Source: Clostridium rhizosphaerae
GTDB taxonomy: Bacteria; Bacillota; Clostridia; Clostridiales; Clostridiaceae
Length of the DNA stretch: 64,000 bases
Direction: 5' to 3'
Assembly (NCBI RefSeq): GCF_016765585.1
Contig: NZ_JAESWC010000012.1
Coordinates: forward strand, 46,596 to 110,595
The translations under genes were made by a program, and so were the position numbers. Positions 26,592-36,855 of the stretch are shown here, piece by piece (position 1 is the first letter of the stretch; every line of letters starts with the position of its first letter). The notes beneath the pieces were generated by a model that ran no database searches, was not told the DNA's origin, and worked only from the letters and a program-made list of their open reading frames with translations.

Positions 26592-28283
26592 CTATTCTTT
26601 TAAATAAGCTATTTTAACAAGCTCATCTGCAGTAGTAATACCATCTAATACTAGTTTCTTACATGACTCCCTAAGTGTTTTCATTCCTCTTGCCATGCAT
26701 AAATCTCTAAACTCATCCAAATTAACACCGTTCATAACGGCCTCTCTAATTTCTCTATCCATGTTTATTATTTCAAAGGCTGCTATTCTGCCTTTGTAGC
26801 CTGTGTCGTTGCAATGCTTACATCCTCTTCCCCTACCCAATGTAAGACTTTCTTCAACTGGAATTTCCAGCATATTTTTCTCATAGCTTGTAGCCTCATA
26901 TTCTTCCATACATTTTGGACATATCTTTCTAACCAATCTTTGAGATATTATACCATTTAGAGATGTAGCCACCAAATATGGCTCGATGCCCATATCAATA
27001 AGCCTGTACACTGTTGAAGAAGCATCATTTGTATGAATCGTACTTAGAACCAAGTGACCTGTTATAGCTGCCCTTATCGCAATTTCAGCAGTTTCATTAT
27101 CTCTGATTTCACCTATCATAATAACGTCTGGGTCTTGTCTTAAAATGGATCTAAGGCCAGCTGCAAAGGTAAGACCAGCTTTTGTATTAACATTTACCTG
27201 ATTTATTCCTTCCATTGAATATTCAACAGGATCCTCTACGGTAATAATATTTCTATTAGGTTTATTAAGGTCGTTCAGAATTGTATAAAGAGTTGTGGAT
27301 TTTCCGCTTCCAGTTGGACCAGTTACTAAAATAATTCCATGTGGACTTTTTATTATTTCTTCTAACTTCTCTGCCTCTTCACCGATGAGCCCCAAATCTT
27401 CTTTGGGTACTAAAAAGCTGTCTCTCTTTAATATTCTTATAACGATTTTTTCTCCATGAACAGTTGGCAGGCTTGAAATTCTTAAGTCTACAGCTTTACC
27501 GTCAGCTTGAGTTATTATTCTTCCATCCTGAGGTATTCTTTTCTCAGCTATATTCAAATTTGCTAAAATCTTAATACGAGTTACCAAAGCTCCCATAGTA
27601 TCTTTTGGAGTCCTTAAAACTTCTTGAAGTTCTCCATCTATCCTGTATCTAATTTTAACGAAGTTCTCAAAAGGCTCTAAATGAATATCACTTGTTCTAG
27701 CCTTGACTGCATTATCAATTATAGTATCTATAAGTTTAACTACTGGAGCGTTTCTTATATCATCAAATTCATTTTCATCCCTGTTTTGTTCCTCTGATCT
27801 AACTGACTGTTCCTTTGAAAGTTCATCTGCTGCCTTCTTAACTACCTGAGTAGAATAATACCTGTCAATTGCTTTTCTTATTTCAAGCTCAGTTGATAGC
27901 ATTGGCTCCACTTCATAACCTGATGCAATCTTAACATCATCTAAAGCAAATATATTAAGCGGATCAGCCATAACAACATTAATCTTATCTTCATCAAAAG
28001 AAATCGGTATCAAATTATATCTCAATGCTAAACTCTGAGGTATTGTCTTAACAGCTTGTTCATCTACTGCTATCATATCTAAATACACTCTAGGTATACC
28101 GAGCTGCACTTCCAGCAAAGAAAGCATTTCATTCTCTGTTATAAGTCCGTCTTCGATCAGCAGTTCACCTAGTCTTTTTCCTGTGACCTTTTGATTTTTT
28201 AATTCACCCTCAAGCTGCTTTTGGGTTATAGTGCCAAGTTCTACAAGCATATCACCCAATCTTTTTTTTTGCTGTACTGCCAT
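26592..28283 (-). CDS. pilB: Type IV pilus extension ATPase PilB with MshEN c-di-GMP-binding domain
   Basis: A 563-residue hexameric secretion ATPase that powers pilus extension. The N-terminus has two 24-residue motifs separated by five residues: RLGDMLVELG..L.GEL.NQ (residues 8-31) and RLGELLIEDG..M.SLLEVQ (37-60). These match the MshEN motif known to bind cyclic di-GMP, each with one conservative deviation. The motor domain has Walker A GPTGSGKSTT, the Asp box, Walker B DPDVIMIGEIRD and the His box TGHLVLSTIHTNDA. A zinc-binding CPKC..CKHC tetracysteine follows. It is the first gene of the pilus operon. No pilT retraction ATPase is present here. Confidence 0.93.
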   Translation of the reverse strand: MAVQQKKRLGDMLVELGTITQKQLEGELKNQKVTGKRLGELLIEDGLITENEMLSLLEVQLGIPRVYLDMIAVDEQAVKTIPQSLALRYNLIPISFDEDKINVVMADPLNIFALDDVKIASGYEVEPMLSTELEIRKAIDRYYSTQVVKKAADELSKEQSVRSEEQNRDENEFDDIRNAPVVKLIDTIIDNAVKARTSDIHLEPFENFVKIRYRIDGELQEVLRTPKDTMGALVTRIKILANLNIAEKRIPQDGRIITQADGKAVDLRISSLPTVHGEKIVIRILKRDSFLVPKEDLGLIGEEAEKLEEIIKSPHGIILVTGPTGSGKSTTLYTILNDLNKPNRNIITVEDPVEYSMEGINQVNVNTKAGLTFAAGLRSILRQDPDVIMIGEIRDNETAEIAIRAAITGHLVLSTIHTNDASSTVYRLIDMGIEPYLVATSLNGIISQRLVRKICPKCMEEYEATSYEKNMLEIPVEESLTLGRGRGCKHCNDTGYKGRIAAFEIINMDREIREAVMNGVNLDEFRDLCMARGMKTLRESCKKLVLDGITTADELVKIAYLKE

Positions 28284-28363
28284 AAAGCCTACCTCTATTT
28301 TACAATTCTTTCTATTTTAAATATTATTCAACAATTATTTTTGTGCCCATTTGTATATATACA

Positions 28364-28392
28364 ATTATAACGTTTTTTTTGTCTTTTTCCAC
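28364..28392 (-). promoter_or_regulatory. Candidate promoter of the pilus operon
   Basis: On the minus strand a TATAAT (28364-28369) is preceded, 16-17 bases upstream, by a weak -35 (TGGAAA). Immediately after the -10 lies the 14-bp perfect palindrome TTGTATATATACAA (28351-28364), a possible operator. The leader to pilB is about 80 bases. I saw no c-di-GMP riboswitch in it. Confidence 0.45.
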
Positions 28393-28484
28393 ATATATTT
28401 TTATGTATAAAATGACATATTTTTCAACAAAAGTATATTCTTATTTATTGTAAAAATATTTTAATATCAGATTAAAAGCATTAT

Positions 28485-28518
28485 AAAAGGCTCCTCGTTT
28501 CCGAGGAGCCCCTATTTT
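28485..28518 (-). terminator. Terminator of groESL
   Basis: On the minus strand GGCTCCTCG and CGAGGAGCC pair around GAAA and are followed by TTTTAT, just after the groEL stop codon. Confidence 0.9.
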
Positions 28519-28520
28519 TT

Positions 28521-30459
<1,939 letters not shown>

Positions 30460-30511
30460 TTAAACCCCTCCTTAATGTATTTAAATTTATTTTATTATTA
30501 ACATACTTTTA

Positions 30512-30538
30512 TTAGCACTCGTTATTGTTGAGTGCTAA
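30512..30538. promoter_or_regulatory. CIRCE operator (HrcA binding site)
   Basis: TTAGCACTC, nine bases, GAGTGCTAA: an exact match to the CIRCE consensus. It lies about 50 bases upstream of groES, downstream of its promoter, so the heat-shock repressor HrcA is expected to control the operon. Confidence 0.97.
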
Positions 30539-30555
30539 TACAATTATTATAATAA

Positions 30556-30584
30556 ATAATACCACTTATAATTTCAAATTCCAA
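30556..30584 (-). promoter_or_regulatory. Candidate groESL promoter
   Basis: On the minus strand TTGGAA (30579-30584) and TATTAT (30556-30561) are 17 bases apart, which places the transcription start just before the CIRCE element. A nearby TATAAT offers a poorer -35 match. Confidence 0.5.
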
Positions 30585-30777
30585 GATTTACTTTTTAGCT
30601 CATTTAAAGCTAAATATTTAATTTTATATCAATTTACATTACTATTTTGCTATTTTACTCACGTTTTCATTATTATGCTAAATCTTTAGAAAACTGAACT
30701 AAAATATTTTACTAATATTATCCAAACATCTGATATTATATCCAAAACCTTATAAATTTATATACTCACTATAAAAA

Positions 30778-30863
30778 ATAAACACGGAAATAACGGAGAA
30801 ACGCAGAAGAGTTTATATATTTTTCTTCTGCGTTCTTTCTGTACTCCATTAATTCCGTGTTTA
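30778..30863. repeat. About 86-bp imperfect inverted repeat
   Basis: TAAACACGGAA..GGAG..ACGCAGAAGA on the left faces TCTTCTGCGT..CTCC..TTCCGTGTTTA on the right, around an AT-rich loop. It is the only structure seen in the 446-base gap between groES and the second ABC transporter, apart from CIRCE and the promoter. It may serve as a terminator, but it has no T run. Confidence 0.7.
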
Positions 30864-30906
30864 ATCTATATTGAAAGTATTAATAATCTAATTACTTTCT
30901 ATATGT

Positions 30907-31629
30907 CTACAAAACTTTTCTCAAAAAATCCTGTGTTCTTGCCTCTTTAGGATTTGAAAATATCTCTTCCGGAGTCCCTTCTTCAAGAATCTTTCCTTCA
31001 TCCATAAAAATAACTCTATCTCCAACTTCTTTAGCAAAGCCCATTTCATGAGTAACAACCACCATTGTCATACCTTCTGCTGCAAGTTCTTTCATAACGT
31101 CTAAAACTTCTCCTACCATTTCAGGATCTAAAGCTGAGGTAGGTTCATCAAAAAGCATCACGTCCGGAGACATGGCAAGTGCTCTTGCTATAGCAATTCT
31201 TTGCTTCTGCCCTCCAGAGAGTTGTCCTGGATAACTTGCTGCTTTATCCTCTAATCCTATTCTTTTTAAAAGAGTATAAGCAATTTTTTCTGCTGCTTCC
31301 TTCGACATATTTTTAAGCTTTCTGGGAGATAAGGATATATTGTCTAATACTGTCATATTGGGGAACAAATTAAACTGTTGAAACACCATGCCCATCTTTT
31401 CTCTAAGCTTATTAATGTCATTGTTTTTATCCATAATATTAGTACCTTCAAAGATAATAACCCCATCGGAAGGCTCTTCAAGTCTATTTAAACATCTTAA
31501 GAAAGTACTTTTACCCGAGCCGCTTGGACCTATAACTACAACAACCTCACCTTTATTTATCTCTATATTAATACCTTTTAGTACATGAAGCTTTCCAAAC
31601 TTTTTATTTAAGTTATTTACACTAATCAC
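30907..31629 (-). CDS. Polar amino-acid ABC transporter, ATP-binding protein
   Basis: A 240-residue ABC ATPase of the GlnQ/HisP type. Walker A is GPSGSGKST, the Q-loop [17 protein letters not shown], the signature [16 protein letters not shown], Walker [15 protein letters not shown] and the switch His VVTHEMG. The start is a GTG overlapping the end of the permease gene by eight bases, so translation is coupled. It energises the transporter formed with the two upstream genes, and it may also serve the two-gene system at 508-1977, which lacks its own ATPase. Confidence 0.94.
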   Translation of the reverse strand: MISVNNLNKKFGKLHVLKGINIEINKGEVVVVIGPSGSGKSTFLRCLNRLEEPSDGVIIFEGTNIMDKNNDINKLREKMGMVFQQFNLFPNMTVLDNISLSPRKLKNMSKEAAEKIAYTLLKRIGLEDKAASYPGQLSGGQKQRIAIARALAMSPDVMLFDEPTSALDPEMVGEVLDVMKELAAEGMTMVVVTHEMGFAKEVGDRVIFMDEGKILEEGTPEEIFSNPKEARTQDFLRKVL

Positions 31630-32275
31630 GGTTTTTCAATCTCCTTTCAAACCTACCCATAAGCTTTGAAAGCGTAAAGGTCATCACAAAATACATAAGA
31701 GCCGCTATAATTAAAGGTTCAAAGGCTCTAAAGGTATTTCCTCTAACTGTATCAGCATTGTACATAAGCTCCTTAATCCCTATAACCGAAACAACTGAAG
31801 ATTCCTTTATAACTGTTATAAATTCGTTGCCTAGTGCAGGAAGAATATTTTTTATAGCCTGAGGAATTATTATATACCTCATAGCCATTCCATAAGGCAT
31901 TCCAAGCGAGCGTGAAGCTTCCATCTGACCTTTGTCTACAGCCTGTATTCCTGCTCTTATTACCTCTGCTACGTAAGCACCACTGTTAATTGAGAGTGCC
32001 AATACAGCTGAAACCATTTCCGGCAAATTAACGCCTATTAAATCAGGCAGTGCATAATAAATTATAAAAATTTGAACCATTAAAGGCGTACCCCTTATGA
32101 ATTCTACATAAGCCGTCGCAATTAAATTTAAAACCTTGCTTTTGGATATTCTCATAAGTGCAAGTAAAAGTCCAAGTAAAACTCCAAATAACACAGTAAA
32201 GAATGCCAAAATTATTGTAAACTTAGCTCCATTTATAAAAAACATATAGTATTTTGATAAAAACGAAAAATTCAA
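31622..32275 (-). CDS. Polar amino-acid ABC transporter permease
   Basis: A 217-residue HisM/GlnP-type permease with about five hydrophobic segments. The EAA loop reads [20 protein letters not shown] (about residues 122-141). Preceding motifs such as [19 protein letters not shown] are typical of amino-acid permeases. The start is a TTG seven bases after GGAGGG. The gene is separated from the binding-protein gene by 180 bases that contain a P-family palindrome, and it overlaps the ATPase gene. Confidence 0.92.
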   Translation of the reverse strand: MNFSFLSKYYMFFINGAKFTIILAFFTVLFGVLLGLLLALMRISKSKVLNLIATAYVEFIRGTPLMVQIFIIYYALPDLIGVNLPEMVSAVLALSINSGAYVAEVIRAGIQAVDKGQMEASRSLGMPYGMAMRYIIIPQAIKNILPALGNEFITVIKESSVVSVIGIKELMYNADTVRGNTFRAFEPLIIAALMYFVMTFTLSKLMGRFERRLKNRD

Positions 32276-32306
32276 GAACTATCCCTCCATCCTGTTACCA
32301 CTTTAA

Positions 32307-32413
32307 AATATATATAATGCAAAAGTTCTAATACATTAATGATGTCCTAAAAATCTTTAAGATTGGATGTTTTATGACAGCATTAATGTAAGAACTTTAT
32401 TGCGCTACATATA
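32307..32413. repeat. Palindromic element, family P copy D
   Basis: A near-complete copy in the orientation opposite to that at 4421, with AATGCAAAAGTTCTAATACATT and AATGTAAGAACTTTATTGCGC as outer arms. It lies between the binding-protein and permease genes, where it could attenuate the transcript or protect the upstream mRNA. Confidence 0.78.
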
Positions 32414-32456
32414 GGTTAGAAAGCTTAAGCAATCTAACCTATAATTTTGTATATTA

Positions 32457-33290
32457 TTAATTTTCTACTGAATTTGTTGCGTCTGTTACAAGCTTTTCTA
32501 TAGCTTTGTCTTTAGTAAGTCTGTCTAAAGTTTTATTTACTTGATCAATAAGTTCCTTATTTCCCTTGTTAACAGCGACTGCTGAACCTGCGTCTTCAGT
32601 CTTAAGAACTATATCTGATATTTTAAATTCACTGTTTGCGTTAACATAGGATTTTGCTACAGGTTCCTCGATAATTGCTGAATCTATCTTTTTAGTTTTT
32701 AAAGCTAAAGCTATATCTGAAACTTTTCCCAATGCTTTTGCCTCTGAATCAGGCATCTGTTCTTTTGCTATAGTTTCTTGTATAGCACCCTTTTGAACTC
32801 CTACAGCTTTTCCTTTTAAATCAGAAACAGCTTTAATTTTATCGTTATCTTCAGTTCTTACAACTACCTTTTGAACTGCAGTGTAATATACATTTGAAAA
32901 ATCAACGCTTTGTTTTCTCTCTTCTGTTGGTGTCATACCTGCAAGAACAAAGTCAACATTTCCTGATTGAAGAGCACCTAAAAGTCCTTTAAAATCCATT
33001 TCCTTAACTTCAAGCTTTACTCCAAGATCCTTTGCTATTTCTTTTGCTATTTCAACATCAAAACCAACTATTGTATCTTTACCGTCTACTGATTTATGAA
33101 ATTCATATGGTGGATAGTCACCACTTGTTCCTAAAACTATTTTCCCGGCTTTCTTAATTTTATCAACCTTAGTTTCTGCCTTTGAAGCTGCTGCCCCTGT
33201 TGACTCTGCACTTTTTCCACATGCTGCAAGTCCTAAAGTAAAAAATACTGTAAGTAAAATTGCTGTGATTTTTGATAACTTTGATTTCAT
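32457..33290 (-). CDS. Polar amino-acid ABC transporter, substrate-binding lipoprotein
   Basis: A 277-residue extracellular solute-binding protein (SBP_bac_3). The lipoprotein signal ends in the lipobox LGLAAC, with Cys at about residue 24. A Ser/Ala/Lys-rich linker precedes the mature domain, which begins KIVLGTSGDYPPYEFHK and has GFDVEIAKEIAKDLGVKL. The start has GGGAGGAATTGTAG upstream. It is the first gene of a binding protein, permease, ATPase operon. The ligand is not decided by sequence; glutamine, cystine or arginine are all plausible. Confidence 0.93.
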   Translation of the reverse strand: MKSKLSKITAILLTVFFTLGLAACGKSAESTGAAASKAETKVDKIKKAGKIVLGTSGDYPPYEFHKSVDGKDTIVGFDVEIAKEIAKDLGVKLEVKEMDFKGLLGALQSGNVDFVLAGMTPTEERKQSVDFSNVYYTAVQKVVVRTEDNDKIKAVSDLKGKAVGVQKGAIQETIAKEQMPDSEAKALGKVSDIALALKTKKIDSAIIEEPVAKSYVNANSEFKISDIVLKTEDAGSAVAVNKGNKELIDQVNKTLDRLTKDKAIEKLVTDATNSVEN

Positions 33291-33358
33291 CTACAATTCC
33301 TCCCTGAATAAATATTAATAAATTTATAAAATTAATTTTGTTAATCACTACATGTATT

Positions 33359-33387
33359 ATTATACATATATTATTATATTTATGCAA
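33359..33387 (-). promoter_or_regulatory. Promoter of the second ABC transporter with overlapping dyad
   Basis: On the minus strand TTGCAT and TATAAT are 17 bases apart. The near-palindrome ATGTATTATTATACAT (33352-33367) covers the -10 box and could be a repressor site; the regulator is unknown. The remaining intergenic DNA up to 33690 shows no further clear feature. Confidence 0.6.
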
Positions 33388-33702
33388 GTATATTTTTATA
33401 ATTATCCATTAAATTTTTATATTTATTCGATAAAGACGTTGTTTGTTACACTACTCTCTCAGCCATACCTTCATATTATTACAACAGAAACTAAAGTAAA
33501 CGATACCATGGTCGGTTTTGTCAAAATATGCATACTTAACAGCATATTTATACATGATTTTATAAAAATTTGCATAAACCCTTTATATTTTATTTTGAAT
33601 ATTCTGCGTAAAAATTAAATTTTGGGCAAAAATATAAATGTTTATATAGTTAAATTGTTGAATTCTTAAATTGTTAAACGGCTTAATGAAAGGATGAAAA
33701 AA

Positions 33703-34017
33703 ATGAGAAATTTTTTAATAGCAGCAGGTGCTGATATAGTACTTATTTTAGTTTCATATTTTATCTTTAGAGCAATAATTAGTGGACCAACAAGACATAG
33801 GCTTTATGAAAAATTCTTAAGTTCCTTTGCTAAATTTGTTATATTAATATTTTTAGCTTCTTTGATTATTACAGGAATTACTGCGTTAGCACTTTACAGA
33901 ACTAGATATATCCAATATATAAATATAGTTGCCCCTGCTCTTGTATCTATTCTTGTAGGTTTTATAGTTTCAACCGTCCCTACAAGAGGTTATGGAGATA
34001 AAGAGAAGGGGAAATAA
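33703..34017 (+). CDS. Small membrane protein (104 aa), unknown function
   Basis: A protein with three hydrophobic segments (FLIAAGADIVLILVSYFIF; FVILIFLASLIITGITALAL; IVAPALVSILVGFIVSTVP) linked by short basic loops and ending in a charged tail. I do not recognise a family. The start is set at 33703, because AAAGGA lies seven bases upstream of it; an in-frame ATG three codons earlier overlaps that box. It is monocistronic, ends at a strong terminator and precedes another membrane protein gene. Confidence 0.65.
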   Translation: MRNFLIAAGADIVLILVSYFIFRAIISGPTRHRLYEKFLSSFAKFVILIFLASLIITGITALALYRTRYIQYINIVAPALVSILVGFIVSTVPTRGYGDKEKGK

Positions 34018-34035
34018 CCCATATCCCCCCATAAT

Positions 34036-34074
34036 AAAAAAGGTTCCAGCATTATTATAGCTGGAACCTTTTTT
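34036..34074 (+). terminator. Rho-independent terminator
   Basis: AAAAAAGGTTCCAGC pairs with GCTGGAACCTTTTTT around nine bases, just after the 104-residue membrane protein gene. Confidence 0.92.
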
Positions 34075-34136
34075 AGTTTGACTTAACTCTATTCAGTGTT
34101 TAAAATAATAAATATACAAAGAACGGGGGAGTATAC

Positions 34137-34772
34137 ATGAAAAAACTTATTACTATAATATTGTCTTTATCTTTAAGCATATTTTTATTATCCCTTGCTG
34201 TTAAAGGCACTCTTGCTTTTAGACAGCTGTACTTTTATGATCTGGATCACCTAAATATAGCTACAGACTACGGAATGAAAAAAGAAGAGATTATGAAAAA
34301 TTATAATATACTGATTGATTATATTCAGGATAAAAAAATTACAAAACTAAGCATGCCTTCCTTTAAGATGTCTAGAGAAGGTGAAATTCACTTTAAGGAA
34401 GTTAAAGATATCTTTATGAAGTTTAATACTTTAATGTATATATGCGGAGTTTTAAGCCTCATAGGAATCATATACATGACTAAAATAAAGAACTTTTTAT
34501 TCCTAAAGTTTAGCTCTATTATGCTTATTGTCATACCGGTGTTTTTATCAATTCCTTTTGCAATAAATTTTGACAAAAGCTTTACAGCTTTCCATAAGTT
34601 ATTTTTCACCAATGACTATTGGGAGTTTGACCCGGTTCGAGATCCAATAATAAATGTACTGCCTCAGGAATTTTTCTTTCACTGCGCAGTTATGATTTTA
34701 GCTTTAATAGCATTGTTTAGTTTTATCTTGTATTTTACATATAGGAAAACCAAGAAAATAAGCAGAGCATAA
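34137..34772 (+). CDS. TIGR01906-type integral membrane protein
   Basis: A 211-residue protein with four hydrophobic segments. It matches the TIGR01906/DUF1461 pattern: an N-terminal helix, a short soluble stretch with DYGMKKEEIMKNYNILIDYI, two central helices, then a conserved loop FHKLFFTNDYWEFDP before the last helix. The family is found in Firmicutes and has no assigned function. The start follows ACGGGGGAGTATAC. It converges with the next gene across a shared terminator. Confidence 0.8.
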   Translation: MKKLITIILSLSLSIFLLSLAVKGTLAFRQLYFYDLDHLNIATDYGMKKEEIMKNYNILIDYIQDKKITKLSMPSFKMSREGEIHFKEVKDIFMKFNTLMYICGVLSLIGIIYMTKIKNFLFLKFSSIMLIVIPVFLSIPFAINFDKSFTAFHKLFFTNDYWEFDPVRDPIINVLPQEFFFHCAVMILALIALFSFILYFTYRKTKKISRA

Positions 34773-34778
34773 AAAAAT

Positions 34779-34816
34779 AAACCCTCTTGTGAAATTTAAA
34801 TTTCACAAGAGGGTTT
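34779..34816. terminator. 38-bp perfect palindromic bidirectional terminator
   Basis: 34779-34816 is a perfect inverted repeat (AAACCCTCTTGTGAAATTT and its complement) that serves both convergent genes. The last eight codons and the stop of the minus-strand gene at 34796 lie inside it. Confidence 0.9.
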
Positions 34817-35344
34817 TATATTCCTATTTTTCATTTCTTTTATAATAAATCCAGCCACACCTATGCACTCCACAATATCTCCAATGCTTGCAATACCTAA
34901 TTTGCGATTTCCTAAAGGTATAATATCCGAAAGGAAAACAAAATGTGTATTCTTATCTATAAATCTATATAGCCCGGTTGTACCTAAATCGCCCTTAAAG
35001 CCATACGATCTTACAATAGTTTCTCTTACAGGCATCATGCCACCATTTGCAAATATTACAATTGCATTCAGCATAAAGCCTATTCCTAATATTAAAATCC
35101 ATCTATCTTTTCTATTGAAATATGTAAAAATCACAAGCATTAAGTACATAATGATATCTGATAATAAAGTTATTGTTCCAATTTTTATACTGCCTTTTCT
35201 TAAAAGTGTTAAAACTATATATTCTAAAAAAAAAGCCGCAAAAACAAGATATAAGCCCTTAACCTTTTCCGCATCAATATTTCTTAATTTTCCTTTTAGG
35301 CAATAGCCTATTATTACAGCAATTATTAATGCTAATAAGAACAT
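34796..35344 (-). CDS. DUF5317 family membrane protein
   Basis: A 182-residue protein with about five hydrophobic segments. It has the DUF5317 features ANGGMMPVRETIV and a C-terminal HFVFLSDIIPLGNRKLGIAS, where LSDIIP is strongly conserved. The family is often found beside HD-GYP or HD-domain genes in clostridia, and here it starts two bases after one. The last codons form part of a perfect terminator palindrome. The ribosome binding site is weak, so translation is probably coupled to the gene upstream. Its function is unknown. Confidence 0.78.
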   Translation of the reverse strand: MFLLALIIAVIIGYCLKGKLRNIDAEKVKGLYLVFAAFFLEYIVLTLLRKGSIKIGTITLLSDIIMYLMLVIFTYFNRKDRWILILGIGFMLNAIVIFANGGMMPVRETIVRSYGFKGDLGTTGLYRFIDKNTHFVFLSDIIPLGNRKLGIASIGDIVECIGVAGFIIKEMKNRNIKPSCEI

Positions 35345-35346
35345 AT

Positions 35347-36621
35347 CTACACCGCTTTCTTTCGCTTTTCCAAAATACTTAAATATGCTTCTACTACCTT
35401 AGGATGAAACTGCGTACCTGAATAGGTAGTTATCTCTCTGATAACTTCCGACTCAGTTAATGCCTTTCTATATGGTCTATCTGTAACCATGGCATCTATT
35501 GTATCAGCAAGCTGTACAATAAACACATCAAGACTTAATTCATCTGGCATCTTTCCATCCGGATATCCCTTGCCGTCATATCTCTCATGATGGTTTCTGA
35601 TAATCGGGAGAATATCCTCTAAATTTTTTATATCTTTTAAAATGTTATATCCTATTTCTGGGTGACTTTTAATTGTTTCATATTCTTCTTTGGTTAATCT
35701 TCCCGGCTTATTTAATATGCCGTCATCAATCCCTATTTTACCAACATCATGAAGAAGTGATGCTATACGAATTCTTTCAGTTTTTAAATCATCATATTTT
35801 AGTTGTTTCGCTATCATTGTCGAAATTTCTGAAACTCTTCTTGAATGCCCTTCAGTATACTTGTCTCTTGCCTCCATAGCATGCATTAAAGTATCTACCG
35901 TTTGAATATATTGATTTTTAGATTCAAGATAAAGATAGAAGGTATATCTTACAAGCACTATAGGGAATATGATTAGAAGTACTCCTCCATACTTATATTC
36001 ACTGAACATATAGGCTAATCCTATACCGAAGGGAGTCATTACCAAGCTGTTAAGTAAGCTTAGTTTTACATTACCCATAAAAAAGTATAAAGGATTTTTA
36101 TTATTTAATATTGAAAACAGTATAGAAATTAGAAAGGTATTTATGAGCAAACAAATAATACTAAAAATAATTATTAAGAAAAATTTGTTCCATAAATTTT
36201 CTGTATCAAAAGTTCCACCAAGCTTATAATAGGCTAGACCAGAATAAATAACAGGTATAATTTGAACGCAGTAATTATAAAGAGTTTGATAAATCGGGAT
36301 ATTTAATACATGCTGGTACTTACCTTCTATATTGCGAATTCTTAAAGTAAATCCTAATACTATTATAATGCTTGTAGCTAATGGACCAAACAAGATAACA
36401 GATGCAATTAATACTGCAAGTCCAGTACTTATTGCCATCTCTTTATAACTAATTCTAAAACTTTCTGCTACAGCTAAGAGAATACCAAAAAAAACTATTT
36501 TTATATAACTAAATTGAAAATGCATAAACATCTTACTGTCATATAAAAATATTAATGTTAATAATGTAAAAACATATAATATAGCCAAAAAAGCCTTAAG
36601 TTTTAACGGCAGATCTTTCAT
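35347..36621 (-). CDS. Membrane HD-GYP domain protein (c-di-GMP phosphodiesterase)
   Basis: A 424-residue protein. Residues 1-220 form about seven or eight transmembrane helices, a sensor-like module. The HD-GYP domain (about 240-415) has HSRRVSEIS, the metal-binding HDVGKIG, the PGRL(T)KEEYETIKSHPEIG segment and HHERYDGKGYPDG, where the GYP triplet is intact. Such enzymes hydrolyse cyclic di-GMP to GMP or pGpG. The start follows AAAGGGGGATACT. It lies 45 bases after a tiny peptide gene enclosed by a long-range inverted repeat, and is followed at 2 bases by the DUF5317 gene. Confidence 0.9.
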   Translation of the reverse strand: MKDLPLKLKAFLAILYVFTLLTLIFLYDSKMFMHFQFSYIKIVFFGILLAVAESFRISYKEMAISTGLAVLIASVILFGPLATSIIIVLGFTLRIRNIEGKYQHVLNIPIYQTLYNYCVQIIPVIYSGLAYYKLGGTFDTENLWNKFFLIIIFSIICLLINTFLISILFSILNNKNPLYFFMGNVKLSLLNSLVMTPFGIGLAYMFSEYKYGGVLLIIFPIVLVRYTFYLYLESKNQYIQTVDTLMHAMEARDKYTEGHSRRVSEISTMIAKQLKYDDLKTERIRIASLLHDVGKIGIDDGILNKPGRLTKEEYETIKSHPEIGYNILKDIKNLEDILPIIRNHHERYDGKGYPDGKMPDELSLDVFIVQLADTIDAMVTDRPYRKALTESEVIREITTYSGTQFHPKVVEAYLSILEKRKKAV

Positions 36622-36640
36622 AGTATCCCCCTTTATTATA

Positions 36641-36848
36641 TATAAAGACCGGTTATGCTAATATTTTAGCCCCAACTCCACATTGAGCCACCTGCAGCTA
36701 AAAGTGCAAGTATGGCTAATAGTAAAGGTATTAACTTTCTTGTTTTCATTTGGACATTCCCCCTTATCGAATATTAACAGCTTTCCGCTAAGAACTGTCA
36801 TATTTCACTCCGCTAAGGGTAATTAAAAAAAATTAACCGGTCTTTATA
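36641..36848 (-). other. Leader region closed by a 15-bp perfect inverted repeat
   Basis: TATAAAGACCGGTTA at 36641-36655 is perfectly complementary to TAACCGGTCTTTATA at 36834-36848, 208 bases end to end. In the minus-strand RNA these would form a closing helix whose 3' side lies about 10 bases before the HD-GYP ribosome binding site. Inside are two copies of CTTAGCGGA, a small hairpin (ACAGTT..AGCTGT) and a 27-codon gene. It could be a structured regulatory RNA. I could not match it to a known riboswitch class. Confidence 0.6.
36666..36749 (-). CDS. Tiny hydrophobic peptide (27 aa) ending in Trp-Ser-Trp-Gly
   Basis: The peptide begins MKTRKLIPLLLAILALLAAG and ends GSMWSWG. This is a basic start, a hydrophobic signal-like core, an Ala-Gly helix breaker and a short aromatic tail. 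The ATG has a strong GGGGGA box eight bases upstream. It lies directly before the membrane HD-GYP gene on the same strand, inside the 15-bp inverted repeat. An overlapping frame (36658-36801, 47 codons, GGAGTG before its ATG) is an alternative. Function is unknown; an exported signal peptide or a leader peptide are possible. Confidence 0.5.
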   Translation of the reverse strand: MKTRKLIPLLLAILALLAAGGSMWSWG

Positions 36849-36855
36849 AACAGTG

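Noticed and set aside
28284..28363. c-di-GMP riboswitch in the pilB leader
   Set aside because: None of the conserved segments of the class I or II aptamers could be found in this short AT-rich leader.
36658..36801. 47-codon frame overlapping the 27-residue peptide gene
   Set aside because: It has a fair ribosome binding site, but its translation shows no coherent pattern, whereas the shorter frame gives a well-formed signal-like peptide. It is kept only as an alternative.
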